From NCBI GenBank assembly GCA_008921705.1, contig VFFE01008475.1, positions 848,211 through 912,210 on the forward strand: 64,000 nucleotides of DNA, written 5' to 3'. Positions 12,760-23,324 of this stretch are shown here, in pieces. Every line of letters begins with the position of its first letter. Within the stretch, counting starts at the first letter, position 1. The position numbers were made by a program, and so were the translations under genes. The notes under the pieces are model-generated. The model was not told the DNA's origin. It worked only from the letters and a program-made list of their open reading frames with translations, and made no database searches. This DNA is from Burhinus oedicnemus. Its lineage: Eukaryota > Chordata > Aves > Charadriiformes > Burhinidae.

Positions 12760-13390
12760 ATGAGGCCACTGGGGATGTGGCTGGGAGGCTGTGCGGAAAC
12801 GGAGGAAGAGGGAAACGAAGAAGCGGTGGCACAGCGGGAGTGCCGCGAGGTGAGATGAAGGGAGCTGCTGAGGAGAGACTGAGCGAGCGCCCCCGCCCCG
12901 CCGCCTCGGCGACCCTTGGGGTCCTGCAAAGGGGCCCTGTCGAGGGGCTGTTCGCCCGCTTGCCTGTTGGACCCTTTACTATACAGCTGCTCGCCGGAAG
13001 GGGCTGGAGCGGTGGGAGCGTTTCAGTAAGGCTTCAGCTGAGTGTCAGCAGCTGGTTTTCGCCTCTCTGCCCTAATTTTCCCCACAGCCGCGCACTCGCT
13101 GCACTCTCTTTCTCATCAGGCAGTGCGCCGGGCAGCTAAGTACGGTGGCCGGCAGCGGGGGAAGGGGCCAGTATGGCGGCGGCGGCGATCGGCCGGGCGT
13201 GCAGCTACGGTGCCTTCCGAGCAGCGTGGCGAGGTGATGGGGGAGCGCATGGCAGCGGGGGCGCCTCCTCGGGGAGGGGAGGCGGTAATCGCTCGCGGGC
13301 CCGTCTCCCGTGGCAGCGGCTCCGTGCAGGCAGTCGCCAGGAGAGGCCGGGCCCGAGCGGTTCCCCGCAGTCCGGGGGGATGTATGTGCG
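12760..13390 (+). promoter_or_regulatory. MRPS5: CpG-rich promoter region of MRPS5
   Basis: This is the only long GC- and CpG-rich stretch in a largely AT-rich window, and it directly precedes and includes the predicted first coding exon. A GC box (CCCCGCCCCG, 12891-12900) fits an Sp1-type site. An ETS/GABP core CCGGAAG lies at 12994-13000, about 175 bp before the start codon. ETS/GABP and NRF-1 sites are common in promoters of nuclear genes for mitochondrial proteins, so the context fits. No TATA box is placed with confidence and the transcription start is unknown. Whether the promoter is bidirectional cannot be judged, because no minus-strand gene was recognised upstream. Confidence 0.7.
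13173..13233 (+). CDS. MRPS5: MRPS5 exon 1 (start codon, mitochondrial presequence)
   Basis: First coding exon of the mitochondrial ribosomal small-subunit protein S5. The ATG at 13173 has a good Kozak context (A at -3, G at +4) and lies in the CpG island. The exon encodes 20 codons plus one base and begins MAAAAIGRAC. It has three arginines and no acidic residue, as expected for a matrix-targeting presequence. The donor is GAG|GTGATG at 13233/13234, giving a phase-1 end that fits the phase-1 start of the next exon. The assignment rests on position, splice phase, CpG context and composition, because this part of the protein is poorly conserved. An extra small exon between this one and 23187 cannot be excluded. 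Confidence 0.72.
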
Positions 13391-13401
13391 CGCACATACA
13401 T
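13380..13401. repeat. 22-bp perfect palindrome, alternating purine/pyrimidine
   Basis: A perfect self-complementary 22-mer centred on GCGCGC, flanked by TGTATGT and its complement. Nearly every step alternates purine and pyrimidine. It sits between MRPS5 exon 1 and the start of the CR1 at about 13403. Confidence 0.9.
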
Positions 13402-13402
13402 T

Positions 13403-14017
13403 GTAGATAGTAAATTATCCATGAGCCAGCAATGTGTCCTTGTCGCCAGGAAGGCCAATGGAAGCCTGGGCTGCACAGGGAAGAGTGTGGCCAGTAGGTG
13501 GAGGGAGGTCATTCTGCCCCTCTACTCGGCACTGGTGAGGCCACAACTGGAATACTGTGTCCAGTTCTGGGCTCCCCAGCTCCAGCGTAGGGCAACAAAG
13601 GTGACTGGGGGATTGGAGCATCTCCCTTATGAGGAAAGGCTGAGAGAGCTGGGACTCTTTAGCCTGGAGAAGAGGAGGCTGAGGGCAGACCTTCTTCTTG
13701 CTTAGAAGTATCTAAAGGGTGGGTTGAAGGAAGATGGAGCCAGACTCTTTTCAGTGGTTCCCAGTGACAGGACGAGGGGCAATGGGCACAAGTTGGAATA
13801 TAGGAAGTTCCATTCAAACACAAGAAAAAACTTGTTTACGGTGAGGGTGCCAGAGCACTGGAACAGGCTGCCCAGGGAGGTTGTGGAGTGCCCTTCTCTG
13901 GAGATTTTCAAGACCTGCCTGGATGCAGTGCTGAGTAATGTGCTCTGGGCATTCCTGTGTCAGCAGGGGAGTTGGACTAGATGATCTCTGGAGGTCCCTT
14001 CCAACTATGAAAACTCG
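13403..14017 (+). mobile_element. CR1 LINE, 5'-truncated, next to MRPS5 exon 1
   Basis: Starts in the ORF2 C-terminal region (plus-strand frame [19 protein letters not shown]) and runs to GGTCCCTTCCAACTATGA. The usual repeated tail is cut to a single partial unit. It inserted about 170 bp after the exon 1 donor, and GC-rich sequence resumes at about 14021-14130, so it splits the CpG-rich region. Confidence 0.94.
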
Positions 14018-14391
14018 TGGTAAGAGCAACCAGCTGCCCTCCGGCCTGCTGCCCGCCTGCGCGGGGATGCCACCGGCAGAGTGCCGGGGAGCCGGGGAGG
14101 GATCAAGAGTGTGTCTGTGCTCCTGAGGCGGCTGGTCACTGTCATATGCGGGAGTCTATCCGTACGTGTATTTGTGTTTTATAAGGCCTTGCATTGATTT
14201 TTCCCTCCATTGTATTAATTCCAGTGTGGAAAAAGTGCTTTAGGGATTGTTGGGCTGGGCTCCATCGGTGAGACTTAATAGTTCCTGTGGCACAATATGG
14301 AACGGTTTGAAAATAACAGAGAGAAGCGGGAGCTGCTCTGTATGTGCGTGGATCAGAATGCACCACAGTTGCATACATTCCCTCATCTATT

Positions 14392-14627
14392 AGAATCATA
14401 GAATTGTTGCGGTTGGAAGAGACCTTTAAGATCATCAAGTCCAACCGTTAACCTAACGCTGCCAAGCTGCCACTAAACCATGTCCCTCAGCACCACATCT
14501 ACACTCCAGGGATGGTGACTTAACCACTTCCCCAGGCAGTCTGTTCCAATGCCCGTTCAGTGAAGAAATATTTCCTAATCTCCATCCTAAACCTCCCCTG
14601 GCACAACTTGAGGCCATTTCCTCTTGT
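14392..14627 (-). mobile_element. CR1 LINE 3' fragment
   Basis: Reversed tail TAGAATCATAGAATTG, then GTTGGAAGAGACC and AAGTCCAACCGTTAACC, up to TTTCCTCTTG. It is most like the 3' part of the copy ending at 44279 (TTGGCAGTGTTA). It ends exactly where another CR1 tail begins. Confidence 0.9.
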
Positions 14628-14675
14628 CATAGAATCATTTTGGCTGGACGAGACCTTTAAGATCTCTCCACTCAA
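14628..14675 (-). mobile_element. CR1 LINE 3' stub
   Basis: A second reversed CR1 end, CATAGAATCATTTTGGCTGG then GAGACCTTTAAGATC, joined directly to the previous fragment. Only about 45 bp are present. Confidence 0.75.
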
Positions 14676-17600
14676 TCACTCCGGGCAGTACAAGAACTAG
14701 GTACGAATTCTGTTTTATATCGAAACAATGCTAATGGGACTTTCTGAAAAAATGTTATTTTTTTAAAGCCTGTATTTTGCTAGGTAGTGTGAACCTAGTT
14801 GCTCTTGCATACATTATTCTTCTCCAGGACAGGAAGTGTGATAGATACCTTGTGAAATAACTAGCTTTACACTTGGATCGTCATTAATGGACAAGGTTGC
14901 TGTAGTCACTACTTAGCAGTTTCCCTATTTCTTTCTTCACATGCACTAAACGTGTACTTGAAATCATAAACAGGCTTTAGACATGCAGATCTCACTCATC
15001 GTTACAGGGTTTGGGGCAGACTGGCTGTGCCTTTGGAAACCTGTTATCCCATCAGAGTAACTTGGGCAGTAACGTATTCCTTAAGATAATGAAGTGAGGT
15101 GGTTTGCTTTTTAATTCAAATGTTGTTTTCTTCCCATTCTTTCTACCTTTCTCCTCTTACATCTTCCTGGACATTTTTAATTGATAAGAATCTAAGTTTG
15201 TTTTCTAGACTTTTGTAATTCTTCAGTAGCCATTTCTTTCTGGTTTTTAATCCTCTGCAGTCACTTTTCAAAACTCAAATGTATTCTTTTTCCTAGTAGA
15301 GGTTAAGTATACTTAGGAGAAGGAGAACATGTATATTTTTTCCGCTAAGGATGAAAGTTGATTTTGGATCTGTCCTTCAAAAATTATGGTTAGAAAATCG
15401 GGAAAATAGTCTTTTGATATACGAGAAGTATAACTGAAAACTTCTTCTGGGTGGCATTTTCTGAATTATAATTTTAATACAGTTTTTTTTTTTTTTTTTT
15501 TTTGGACCTGCATGCTTCTCATAAGAGAAGATGAAAGTCTTTTCATTGTACAGTGTTTTTAAGCAGTGAATACTACTGAGGCTTTGACACAACCTTAAGG
15601 TGGTACAGGTCTAGTTATTGCAGTGCCGTGGGTACCTTAGCCTTTTGTATCGCTAAGTGCCCTCCGTTTATAACTTTGCTGCCTGCCTTCCAGCAGCTCT
15701 GTCCCCTTTCACCCAAGCTGCCCTGGCATTGTTGCAGAGCTTTTTGGGGCAGTATTTCCCTCTTGTTCTTATGGTGTTGTCCTTCTGACCTCGCAGCTGT
15801 GAATCCCAATAGTGTTTGGTGGCTTCTCCTGGGTAGCAACTGGCAGGAGCAAGAAAAACTTCTCTTCTTGCCTTTGCTTTCCTCTGGGTTGTAGGTTTTG
15901 GATTCGTTAGGGGATGCCATGACATGTCTTCATAGTGCCGACCAGCCTGCAAGTATCCAGTGAGGAGGCTGCAAGGGTTCTGGTGAAAAGTATGTATGTA
16001 CTGTGGGAAGTTCTTACCGGGGGAGATCCTCTGCAGCACTGGAGACTGCCTTGGGACACATGTTACGTCTTTCTGTCTCCTTTTGTTTTCACTTTTCCTC
16101 CAAAGTGACTTCCATCATTAGAGTCAGTGTATACCATCAGGTATGCACCCTGCTGAGAAATCTTGGTGAATCTGTCTCAGACTCCTTTATACAGCCTAGG
16201 TAGCTTGTAAGCACTTAAGTTCTAGGCAAAAGTTGTAACGACCTTAAGTCATTAATACCTGTGTGTTCTCCAGGGAAAGCTGGCGACTGAGGTGGGAAGA
16301 AACATTGGTAAAAGCATGTTCAAGCTTGGTATTAGAACACCTGGAAGCTGGGCATGTTTTTTGCTGTCAGCACAGGATGTCCCTTCTTTCTCCACCACCT
16401 TCAAAGGCAAAATAAAATTCTCTAGCTTTTTTTAGCTTCTGCAGTCCTCTAAAAAATTCCTTGCCTCCACTCCTAAAAAACCCAGCTCTAAGCAGTTAAT
16501 GAATTTCTGGTCTCTTTTCTTCCTCAGGGCAATGTGTAATGAAGTGTTGCCCATTCTGTAGCTAAATCGTAATTAAAGCCTGAGCATTCAGGGAGGTTTA
16601 AAAGCAGGCCAGTGGTGTTTCCTTGGTGGAGGGGAACATTTTCACTGTCTAGTCACAGAGTATATCGTAAAAAAATCCCAACATTTCTTGCAAGTAGAAC
16701 AGGAAAAGTAACAGGCCACAACTGCTCCTAAATAATGTATTAAAATAATCTGTGTCTTTTGAGGTGTGACCCTCTAACTCTCTTCTTATTTGATTACCTT
16801 GGTGTTCCATGCTTAGCCCAGGTAGATAGTGACCTTTCTGTGTGCATTTTAATGTGCATTTTAAATGCATAGGTTTGAGCTTGAGAAATTAAGTTCTTCA
16901 CATCCAGATTTTTCCAAGGTAGCTGGAGGGTTTTTTAAAAAGCAGTTTGTATTAGTGCAAAGATTTCATTACTATGTGCGCTTTTCTTGAGCACTTATGA
17001 TATGAAAAAAAAATAGTAACGGTTCTGAAGTGCCTTCCCTGTTGCAATTGCTTGTGCACAACAGTTTCATTTGAATAAAAAGCAGCAAGCAAAATGTTAA
17101 ACAGAAAAATCAGGCAAAAAAATCCCGCAAAACTTCATTGCCCATTGGAGGCGAAGTTAGTAGTGCCTGATATCTTCAGAACTGTAATTTAGAATTTAAT
17201 CAGAACAACTCTGTTTTCTTGTACATTCTCTTTTGAGAATGTCATGATTATTTCAGCCTAGAGCCTGCCATGTGTACGTCTGGAACTATACTCGGGCAAT
17301 TTTTCCAGAGTTCTAATTATAACCACACAATAAGCATTTTGATGGTTTTTTAAAGTTTTTTTTATGATGCAGTTCTCGCTTCTGAAACCAACTTCATGCC
17401 GTGTTTCTTTCACTCAGGTAAGGAACTGAGTAAGAACAGTTTTCTTTTAATTCCTATGGAAAATAATTACAGGAGTAGAAGGGATTATTAAATTGTTGCC
17501 AGTTGTTTAAAAAAAAACAAAATAAAATTAGTGCTCAGGCTCGCTGAACACTGCATTCATGAGTAAAGTAAATATGTGGATGTTCGGCATGTTTGCTGTC

Positions 17601-17891
17601 TCTCAGAACGTTAGTTAGGTGGTACGGAAAGCAAACGGCAACGCCTGCTGGTTTTGGGCATTGCCTGTGGTGACAGATGCTGCACCCTGTACATAAATCT
17701 CCTAAAGGTGGCGCGTGAAACCAGTATGTAACTGAAATAAAGGTTAGGAAAGTTATAATGCAATGGGTACAGTAAAGTAGTAGAGTTGTATATGAACTAG
17801 GGTTAGTGTTAGAAAGAAAACTGTTGAGAATTTAAAGTTTGCAGAAATAAGGCTGCTAACCCATTAGGTTTAGTTTTCCACCTATCTTGAG

Positions 17892-17928
17892 TTTCATTCT
17901 TCTGTTGCATCTTGTGAGAAGAATGAAA
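17892..17928. repeat. Inverted repeat, 12-bp arms
   Basis: Arms TTTCATTCTTCT and AGAAGAATGAAA with a 13-nt loop; perfect match. It is in intron 1, away from any recognised element. Confidence 0.85.
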
Positions 17929-19529
17929 TGGTTTTATAGTGGTTTTGTTAAGTGAATTTTTAGTGCTGAATGTATGTATATTTATACTTGCATATGATTT
18001 TGCATTTAGCCAGCGAAAGACAACACTTAAAAGTCAGAGCAGAGTTTTAATTGTAAAGTTTATAGCCGGGAAATAAGTATCACAGAGGAGTTAGCTTTAT
18101 GTTAGTGCAGAGCACGACTTAAATATAGTAAGCATGCGTTTATTTATTTTTTTTCTGCTTTGTTGACGTGTCTTTTGCTGGTGGCAAGACATCAGTCCAG
18201 CCTTCATGACCTGTCTTGCTTTTACAAATGATTCCATTTTGAATGGCTTATTGTAAGAAACATTTTAGATTTTAAATAAAAATCCCATCACAGATGTTTG
18301 GAGGATGTCTTAGGGAATGGAGGATACGATGCATTAACATGTCAGAATGCTGTTGTGTTGAGATATGACATTTCAAACTGGTTACAGTCCATAAATATTT
18401 TTATTCTTTGCTCTCCTTTCAAAGCGTCCATTCCCTTGGTAGCAGTATGTGTACAGAAGTGTGTGGGTATACTCCGTTAAATAGCAGCACTCAGTGTTTC
18501 AGACTTTGGGAATGATGTGGGTTTGGGGTTGGGTTTTTTTGCCATGTCTTCCTCCTCCCTCTTTTGTCCTGCTGCAATTCGGAGACCAAAACAGTCCCAG
18601 CTCCCAGTGTCCAGAGTATGGTCAACACAGCCCCCGGGACACAATTTTGATTGCCACCTCAGAACCGGTATTCTGTCGCTGCCGGTCTTAAAAGTATAAA
18701 TTGGTCTCACTTTAAAAAAGATTGAATCCTTACAGAAAATATGAGATTTGTCACTGGTTTCAGTGAAGCCAGGTCTCACCCTGGGCTTTAACAACTTCTG
18801 TTATGAATTGCAATAGTTGGATGTTGTAGTACTTTTTTAAAATAACTTTGGATCACCAGACTTCTTGAGATCAGTTGAAAGTCTTCTGACCTTTTTCCAT
18901 CATACCAGTGTTTATTTGGCTGCTTGTTTTTCTGACATTTGACTTTTTCTCCTCTTCTGTGCCCCAGCCATTCTGTCAGAATTTTATTTCTGCTGCAGTC
19001 ACTCATCCGATTCCACTCTCTGTTAATTCTTCTTACTGCTGTCATTTTGTCCTGACTTTATTGCCTCTTTATAGGCTGTTTTCAGTTTTCCATCATAGTT
19101 TCAGAAGGAGATGGTATTTAGAATGTGGAACTTTTTTTGCTGATGAAAGGAGGAGTAAAACAACCAACCAAGTGCAAATTGCATTGCAAATATTTTTTGA
19201 TAATGAAGTAAACTGTCTAAGGCTCTTATGTTTTGTTTTCCAAATGAATGTGCTGTTTCTTAGGCAGAGAATTTAGAATATACTTTTGTATTACAGAACT
19301 GTGAAAGAAACCATCACCTCTGCTGCTGGAAGTGCAGATGAGCAATTCAAACAAAGCAATCAATGACCTTCTTGCTCTAATGTTTTAATGTAGGTTTGAG
19401 CTTGGCCCAGACAATTAGTGTTTTTCCTGATGTTCTGAATGTTGACTTACCTCGTTTTAGCTAATAAAGTGTTGCTCCGATAGATAACTCAAAGTGAATG
19501 TCTGTAGAGCCAATTTAACAAACGGGATA

Positions 19530-21010
19530 GAAGAGGAACACTCAGATGGCAAGGCAGGGAAGCTAAATTAATTCTTTGCATCATTATTCACTGGAAAAAG
19601 AAACAAGATTTCCATATGGTACCCCTTGGTGGTGATGATGGTGGTGAGAGTTAGCAGATATTTCTGAAATTAAAATAACTGTGAAAGAGGTTATGGGACA
19701 AATCTTCAGGGTGATCATTAGCAGGGTCAGAAACTATTCACAAAAGAATTCTAAGAGAACTCCAGGGTGAAAAAGATGGCTTACTCGTAAGAGTGGGTAG
19801 CCTCCCCTTTGAAATTGCTTTGATATGTGAAGAGTGGAAGGTGGTAAATGTGGCCACCAATCTTTTTAAAAAAGCTTGCAGAATAGATGTCCATAAAAAG
19901 CTTATACATCCCTTTAGTAATGCGAAGTTCAGCCTTACAGATCTTTAGAACTTGGGTGTGTTTGTTGTTTTTTCCAACTCAGTAGGGCAGTGGTGATCCA
20001 GATAACGCACTGCATGCACCATTTCCAAATACCTTTTAGCAGAGTCCCTCACCGCAGACTTTTAAGAAGTTCAGCAGACTTTTAAGAAGTTCAGCAGATG
20101 TGGGATATGAGAGGAGGTCCTGGTGTGTTTAAATAATTCGCTGAAAGGGAGGGAAGAGTGTTGGAGCTCTTTTGTCAGGGGAGATCACCAGTGGAGTTCC
20201 GTAAACATCTGTACTGGTTAACATATTCATAAGCTCCCTGGAAAAGGGGTTGAGCAGCAAGGTAATTGATTTTGGTGATGGTACTAAGTTATTCAAAGTA
20301 GAAAAGAACGACTGACAAGAGCGAATGAATTGCAGTGTAGACAAATCATAGAATCATAAAATCATTTAGGTTGGAAAAGACCTTTAAGATCATCTAGTCC
20401 AACCATTGACCCTACTCTACCAGGTCTGCCACTAAACCATGGCTCTAAGCACCACATCTACGCGACTTCTAAACACATCTAGGGATGGTGACTCAACCAC
20501 CTCCCTGGGCAGCCTCTTCCAATGTTTGATAACTCTTGCAGGGAAAAATGTTTTCCTAATGTCCAGCCTAAACCTCCCCTGGTGCAATTTGAACCCGTTT
20601 CCTCTTGTCCTATCACCTGTTACTTGGGAGAAGAGATCAGCTCCCATCTCACTACAGTGATGAAGTGATGAAGTTCTAAGTCCAAAAGACTAAATTACAA
20701 CTGGAGAAGACTGATACAAAGGGGAGAAGGGTCACCAGAAATAGTGTATGAGCAGCTGAGTAGGCTGGGACTTCTCAACCTGGAAAAGGCTTCCTGGGGA
20801 AATATGAGAGAAGTCTGCTGGATCACATGTGGAGTGGATAGGAATCGACTTGGAGCCATAGAGCTAATGTCTTGAGTGTCTTGACAGGCTGAAAATAATA
20901 ATAATGAAAAAAACCATCTGTTTCATTATGTGGTGAGTAGTAGCTGTGTGGAAATTCTTACCAAGGAGCATTGTGGATGCGAGATGTCCACATGGTTCTG
21001 AGGAAACCGC
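19530..21010 (+). mobile_element. Ancient CR1-like LINE, interrupted by a younger CR1
   Basis: Strongly decayed ORF2 of the old amniote CR1 type, read in order on the plus strand. The stretch near 19560 contains CTAAATTAATTCTTTGCATC. The RT-region word TTTTTAAAAAAG is at about 19863. A piece resembling AGAGTCCCTCACC is at about 20041. CATATTCATAAGCTCCCTGG with TGATGGTACTAAGTTATTCA follows at 20221-20296. After the nested CR1 (20345-20657) the body resumes with CTCAACCTGGAAAAGG and ATTGTGGATGCGAGATGTCC. A perfect 20-bp tandem duplication lies at 20055-20094. It is too decayed to translate. Confidence 0.75.
20345..20657 (-). mobile_element. CR1 LINE 3' fragment nested in older LINE
   Basis: Reversed tail ATCATAGAATCATAAAATC, GGTTGGAAAAGACC and CATTGACCCTACTCTACC, up to AGATCAGCTCCCATCTCACT. 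The minus-strand frame holds [20 protein letters not shown]. It lies antisense inside the decayed LINE on the plus strand and is far less diverged. Confidence 0.94.
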
Positions 21011-22677
21011 CTGTACTGAAAGTAGTCAGAGACTGAGAAAATACAAAAGAGGACGTTATTGTATGTATTTGCTCGCTTTTTACTCTTCCCCAGGCAGCTG
21101 TTGATAGTGCTTACTGGAGACAGAACACCCAGCTACTTAGGCTGCTATCCTGAACCAATGCATCTGCTCATAAATGTCCAGATATTTTTTTTTTCCTCAT
21201 TTTTCTCAAAAAGTTGTTAAGAACTAGGAGTTATTAAGTCTTTGTAGAAGCTTGGTCAAGGAAATTATCAATAGATGTGCTCGTGGATGTGGGAAGATCA
21301 TTTGTAGGCCAAGAGGAAGTATGTGAAGTGGGGAAAAGCGTGCCGCTTCCAGGTATGACAAAATTTGTAAGCACGTGAAGAAGACAGGATTAGATTGTGC
21401 AAGTCATTTTGAAGCAATTTCCAGCTGTAGGCAATTAAAGGGTGCAACAAGGGAAATTATAAATACTGCTACACAGTGCAATTTTCAATTAGTTGTAGAT
21501 ACGTGGTGTTATTTTTGAAAAAATACCTTCTTTAATTGCATGCCGCTCCAAAAATTAGATCAATAACTCACGTGAAAGTTATTCTCGGATGAACTGTTAA
21601 TTTAGTCTTGGAGTTTAACAGGTTGTCATTAAATTCATATTTAAAATCACAAAACAGCTCAAAAATTGTGTGTGCTTATGGAGTTATTGTTGTTGATGTA
21701 GTTCGTATGAGGAGTGACTGCTAGTTCAGTAGCAGTTTGAAGTGAGAGGAAGCGTTTGAGTAGTGACTGGCGTCTTGTTTGTATGTGTCTCATACTGTGA
21801 CTCGGTGATGTGTTCTGCATTCTCGGTGACTTTAACCACATATTGAAGCATCTTCTATTCCTCTTTTTTCCTTTTTTGTTTCTGGGCTGCTTTTTGTTTT
21901 GTGAAAACGAATAGTTCCTCACAAAATTTTCATAATGGAGTTTTATTGTCAACTTTAACTTTTCATAGGAATAAATGATGATAAATTTACATTTTAAGAC
22001 TACTTTGAGAAAAATGTTTTAGAACTTCCTGCTACGTTATCCCAGGTAACTAAACGGATTATTATTTGCCTAGAAGGAGCTATTGCCCTTACTTCAAAAA
22101 ACGGATTGCTGTTTTATTGATACTGGATGCTAGCGGAACGTAACAAAAGTCATGTTTATTTTCTGCTTTTAAAATCTAGCTGAAAAAATTGAATTTAAAT
22201 GTAGTTTAGGAAGAAGTAGATTTTAAAATTTTGTATTTTATTATCGTTTTCTGAATAACGTGTTGAATAATTGATTTCAAGACGATGTAGCCCTTTTTAG
22301 TTTGTTGAATGTGCACACTGTTTGGATTGATTGATTACGCAAGTAGGAAAAATATGGATTCCTTACTTCTGAAGAATTAGCTCTCTGTGCTGGTCAATAA
22401 ATGAAAGTATATCTTGCTTTCATTGTTGTAGGTAAGTGCCTGATCCTTAGCAGTTTTAACGTGCTCCTTTTGGCTAAAAGAATAGCAACCTTTCTGCGTT
22501 AGCTGACTCACCTGGCAGAAAATGCACCACCATTGAAGTAAACTGTTCTGGAGATGACGAGAGCATGTGTAGTTGGCTAGCTTTTAATAATCAAATCTGG
22601 AGGACCATGGGAAGGTAATTCTGGAGGTGCGTTCTCCGTTTAGGATGCCGGAGTAAGTCACGTTCGTGAATTTGCAT

Positions 22678-22930
22678 AGTCACAGAATAGTTGAGGTTGG
22701 AAACCTCAGGACATCGTCTTGTCCACCTTCCCTGCTCAGAGCAGGGTCAACTAGAGTGAACTACCCTGGACCGTGTTCAGTTGAGAGTGGAAAAAACCCC
22801 CATGTTTTCTTATCTTCAGATGAAATTTTGTGTATTTAAATTTACACCCATCGCCTCTTGTCCTGTCACGGGGCACCAATGAGAAGAGCCTGGCTCAGTC
22901 CTCTTTATACCCTCCCTTCAGGTAGTCTTA
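22678..22930 (-). mobile_element. Old CR1 LINE 3' fragment
   Basis: Diverged copy: AGTCACAGAATAGTTGAGGT, CTGCTCAGAGCAGGGTCAAC and CGCCTCTTGTCCTGTCACGG in the order of a reversed CR1 3' end. The tail is eroded. Confidence 0.8.
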
Positions 22931-23186
22931 CTCTGTCAGCAATACGTTAGAATCCTTCTAGCCTTCTTTTCTTCAGGGCATTTTCTATTGCAATATTTCA
23001 CTTCCCTTCTGCAACTTGCTTTGCACTTCAAGACAGAAGGTTCAAGTCTAATTCCCTTTGGAAACTAAACCATGTGAGTAAATATTACTGGTTTTTTCTT
23101 CCTTCTGGTGTGTATATTTGCAAGAAATGCTGTTTTCAAGAAGAAAATGTCCTGTATATAAACAACCTTTTTGTCTTCATCCTCAG

Positions 23187-23324
23187 GGTTTGCTTCTGTG
23201 CCAGTGAAAGGGAGTTGCTGTTCATATTCTAGCCTGGCATGGGCTTTCCAGACACGGTGTTCCATCTCTGCCCCCTGGAATGTGACAGTCCAGCAATGCA
23301 GACAAAGCAGTTTCTTCAATACGT
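23187..23324 (+). CDS. MRPS5: MRPS5 exon 2 (N-terminal extension)
   Basis: A polypyrimidine tract and TCCTCAG precede the exon; the donor is ACGT|GTAAGT. It supplies residues 21-66 of the joined model. The piece FQTRCSISAPWNV and the end QSSFFNT resemble the region just before the conserved TADELWKG block of vertebrate MRPS5. There is no Asp or Glu in the whole exon, which fits a long targeting or pre-mature region. The last base, T, joins TG of the next exon to make Leu (FFNT-L-TADEL), so the splice restores the conserved frame exactly. Entry and exit are both phase 1. Confidence 0.85.

Larger units (their letters stand above)
13234..23186 (+). other. MRPS5: MRPS5 intron 1 (9,953 bp)
   Basis: Phase-1 intron. 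It contains a CR1 copy close to exon 1 (13403-14017), a CR1 pair at 14392-14675, an ancient CR1-like LINE with a younger CR1 nested in it (19530-21010) and an old CR1 at 22678-22930. A poly-T run lies at about 15483-15503 and a 12-bp-arm hairpin at 17892-17928. The rest (14676-19529 and 21011-22677) is AT-rich sequence in which I recognise nothing. No clear extra MRPS5 exon was seen, though a short one could be missed. Confidence 0.75.

Noticed and set aside
12747..13410. Several overlapping Arg/Gly-rich ORFs near the promoter
   Set aside because: They are typical chance frames in a CpG island; only the short frame from 13173 fits MRPS5 splicing.
19631..19670. TGATGATGG plus CTGA, snoRNA-like
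   Set aside because: It falls inside the decayed ancient LINE, and no terminal stem was found.
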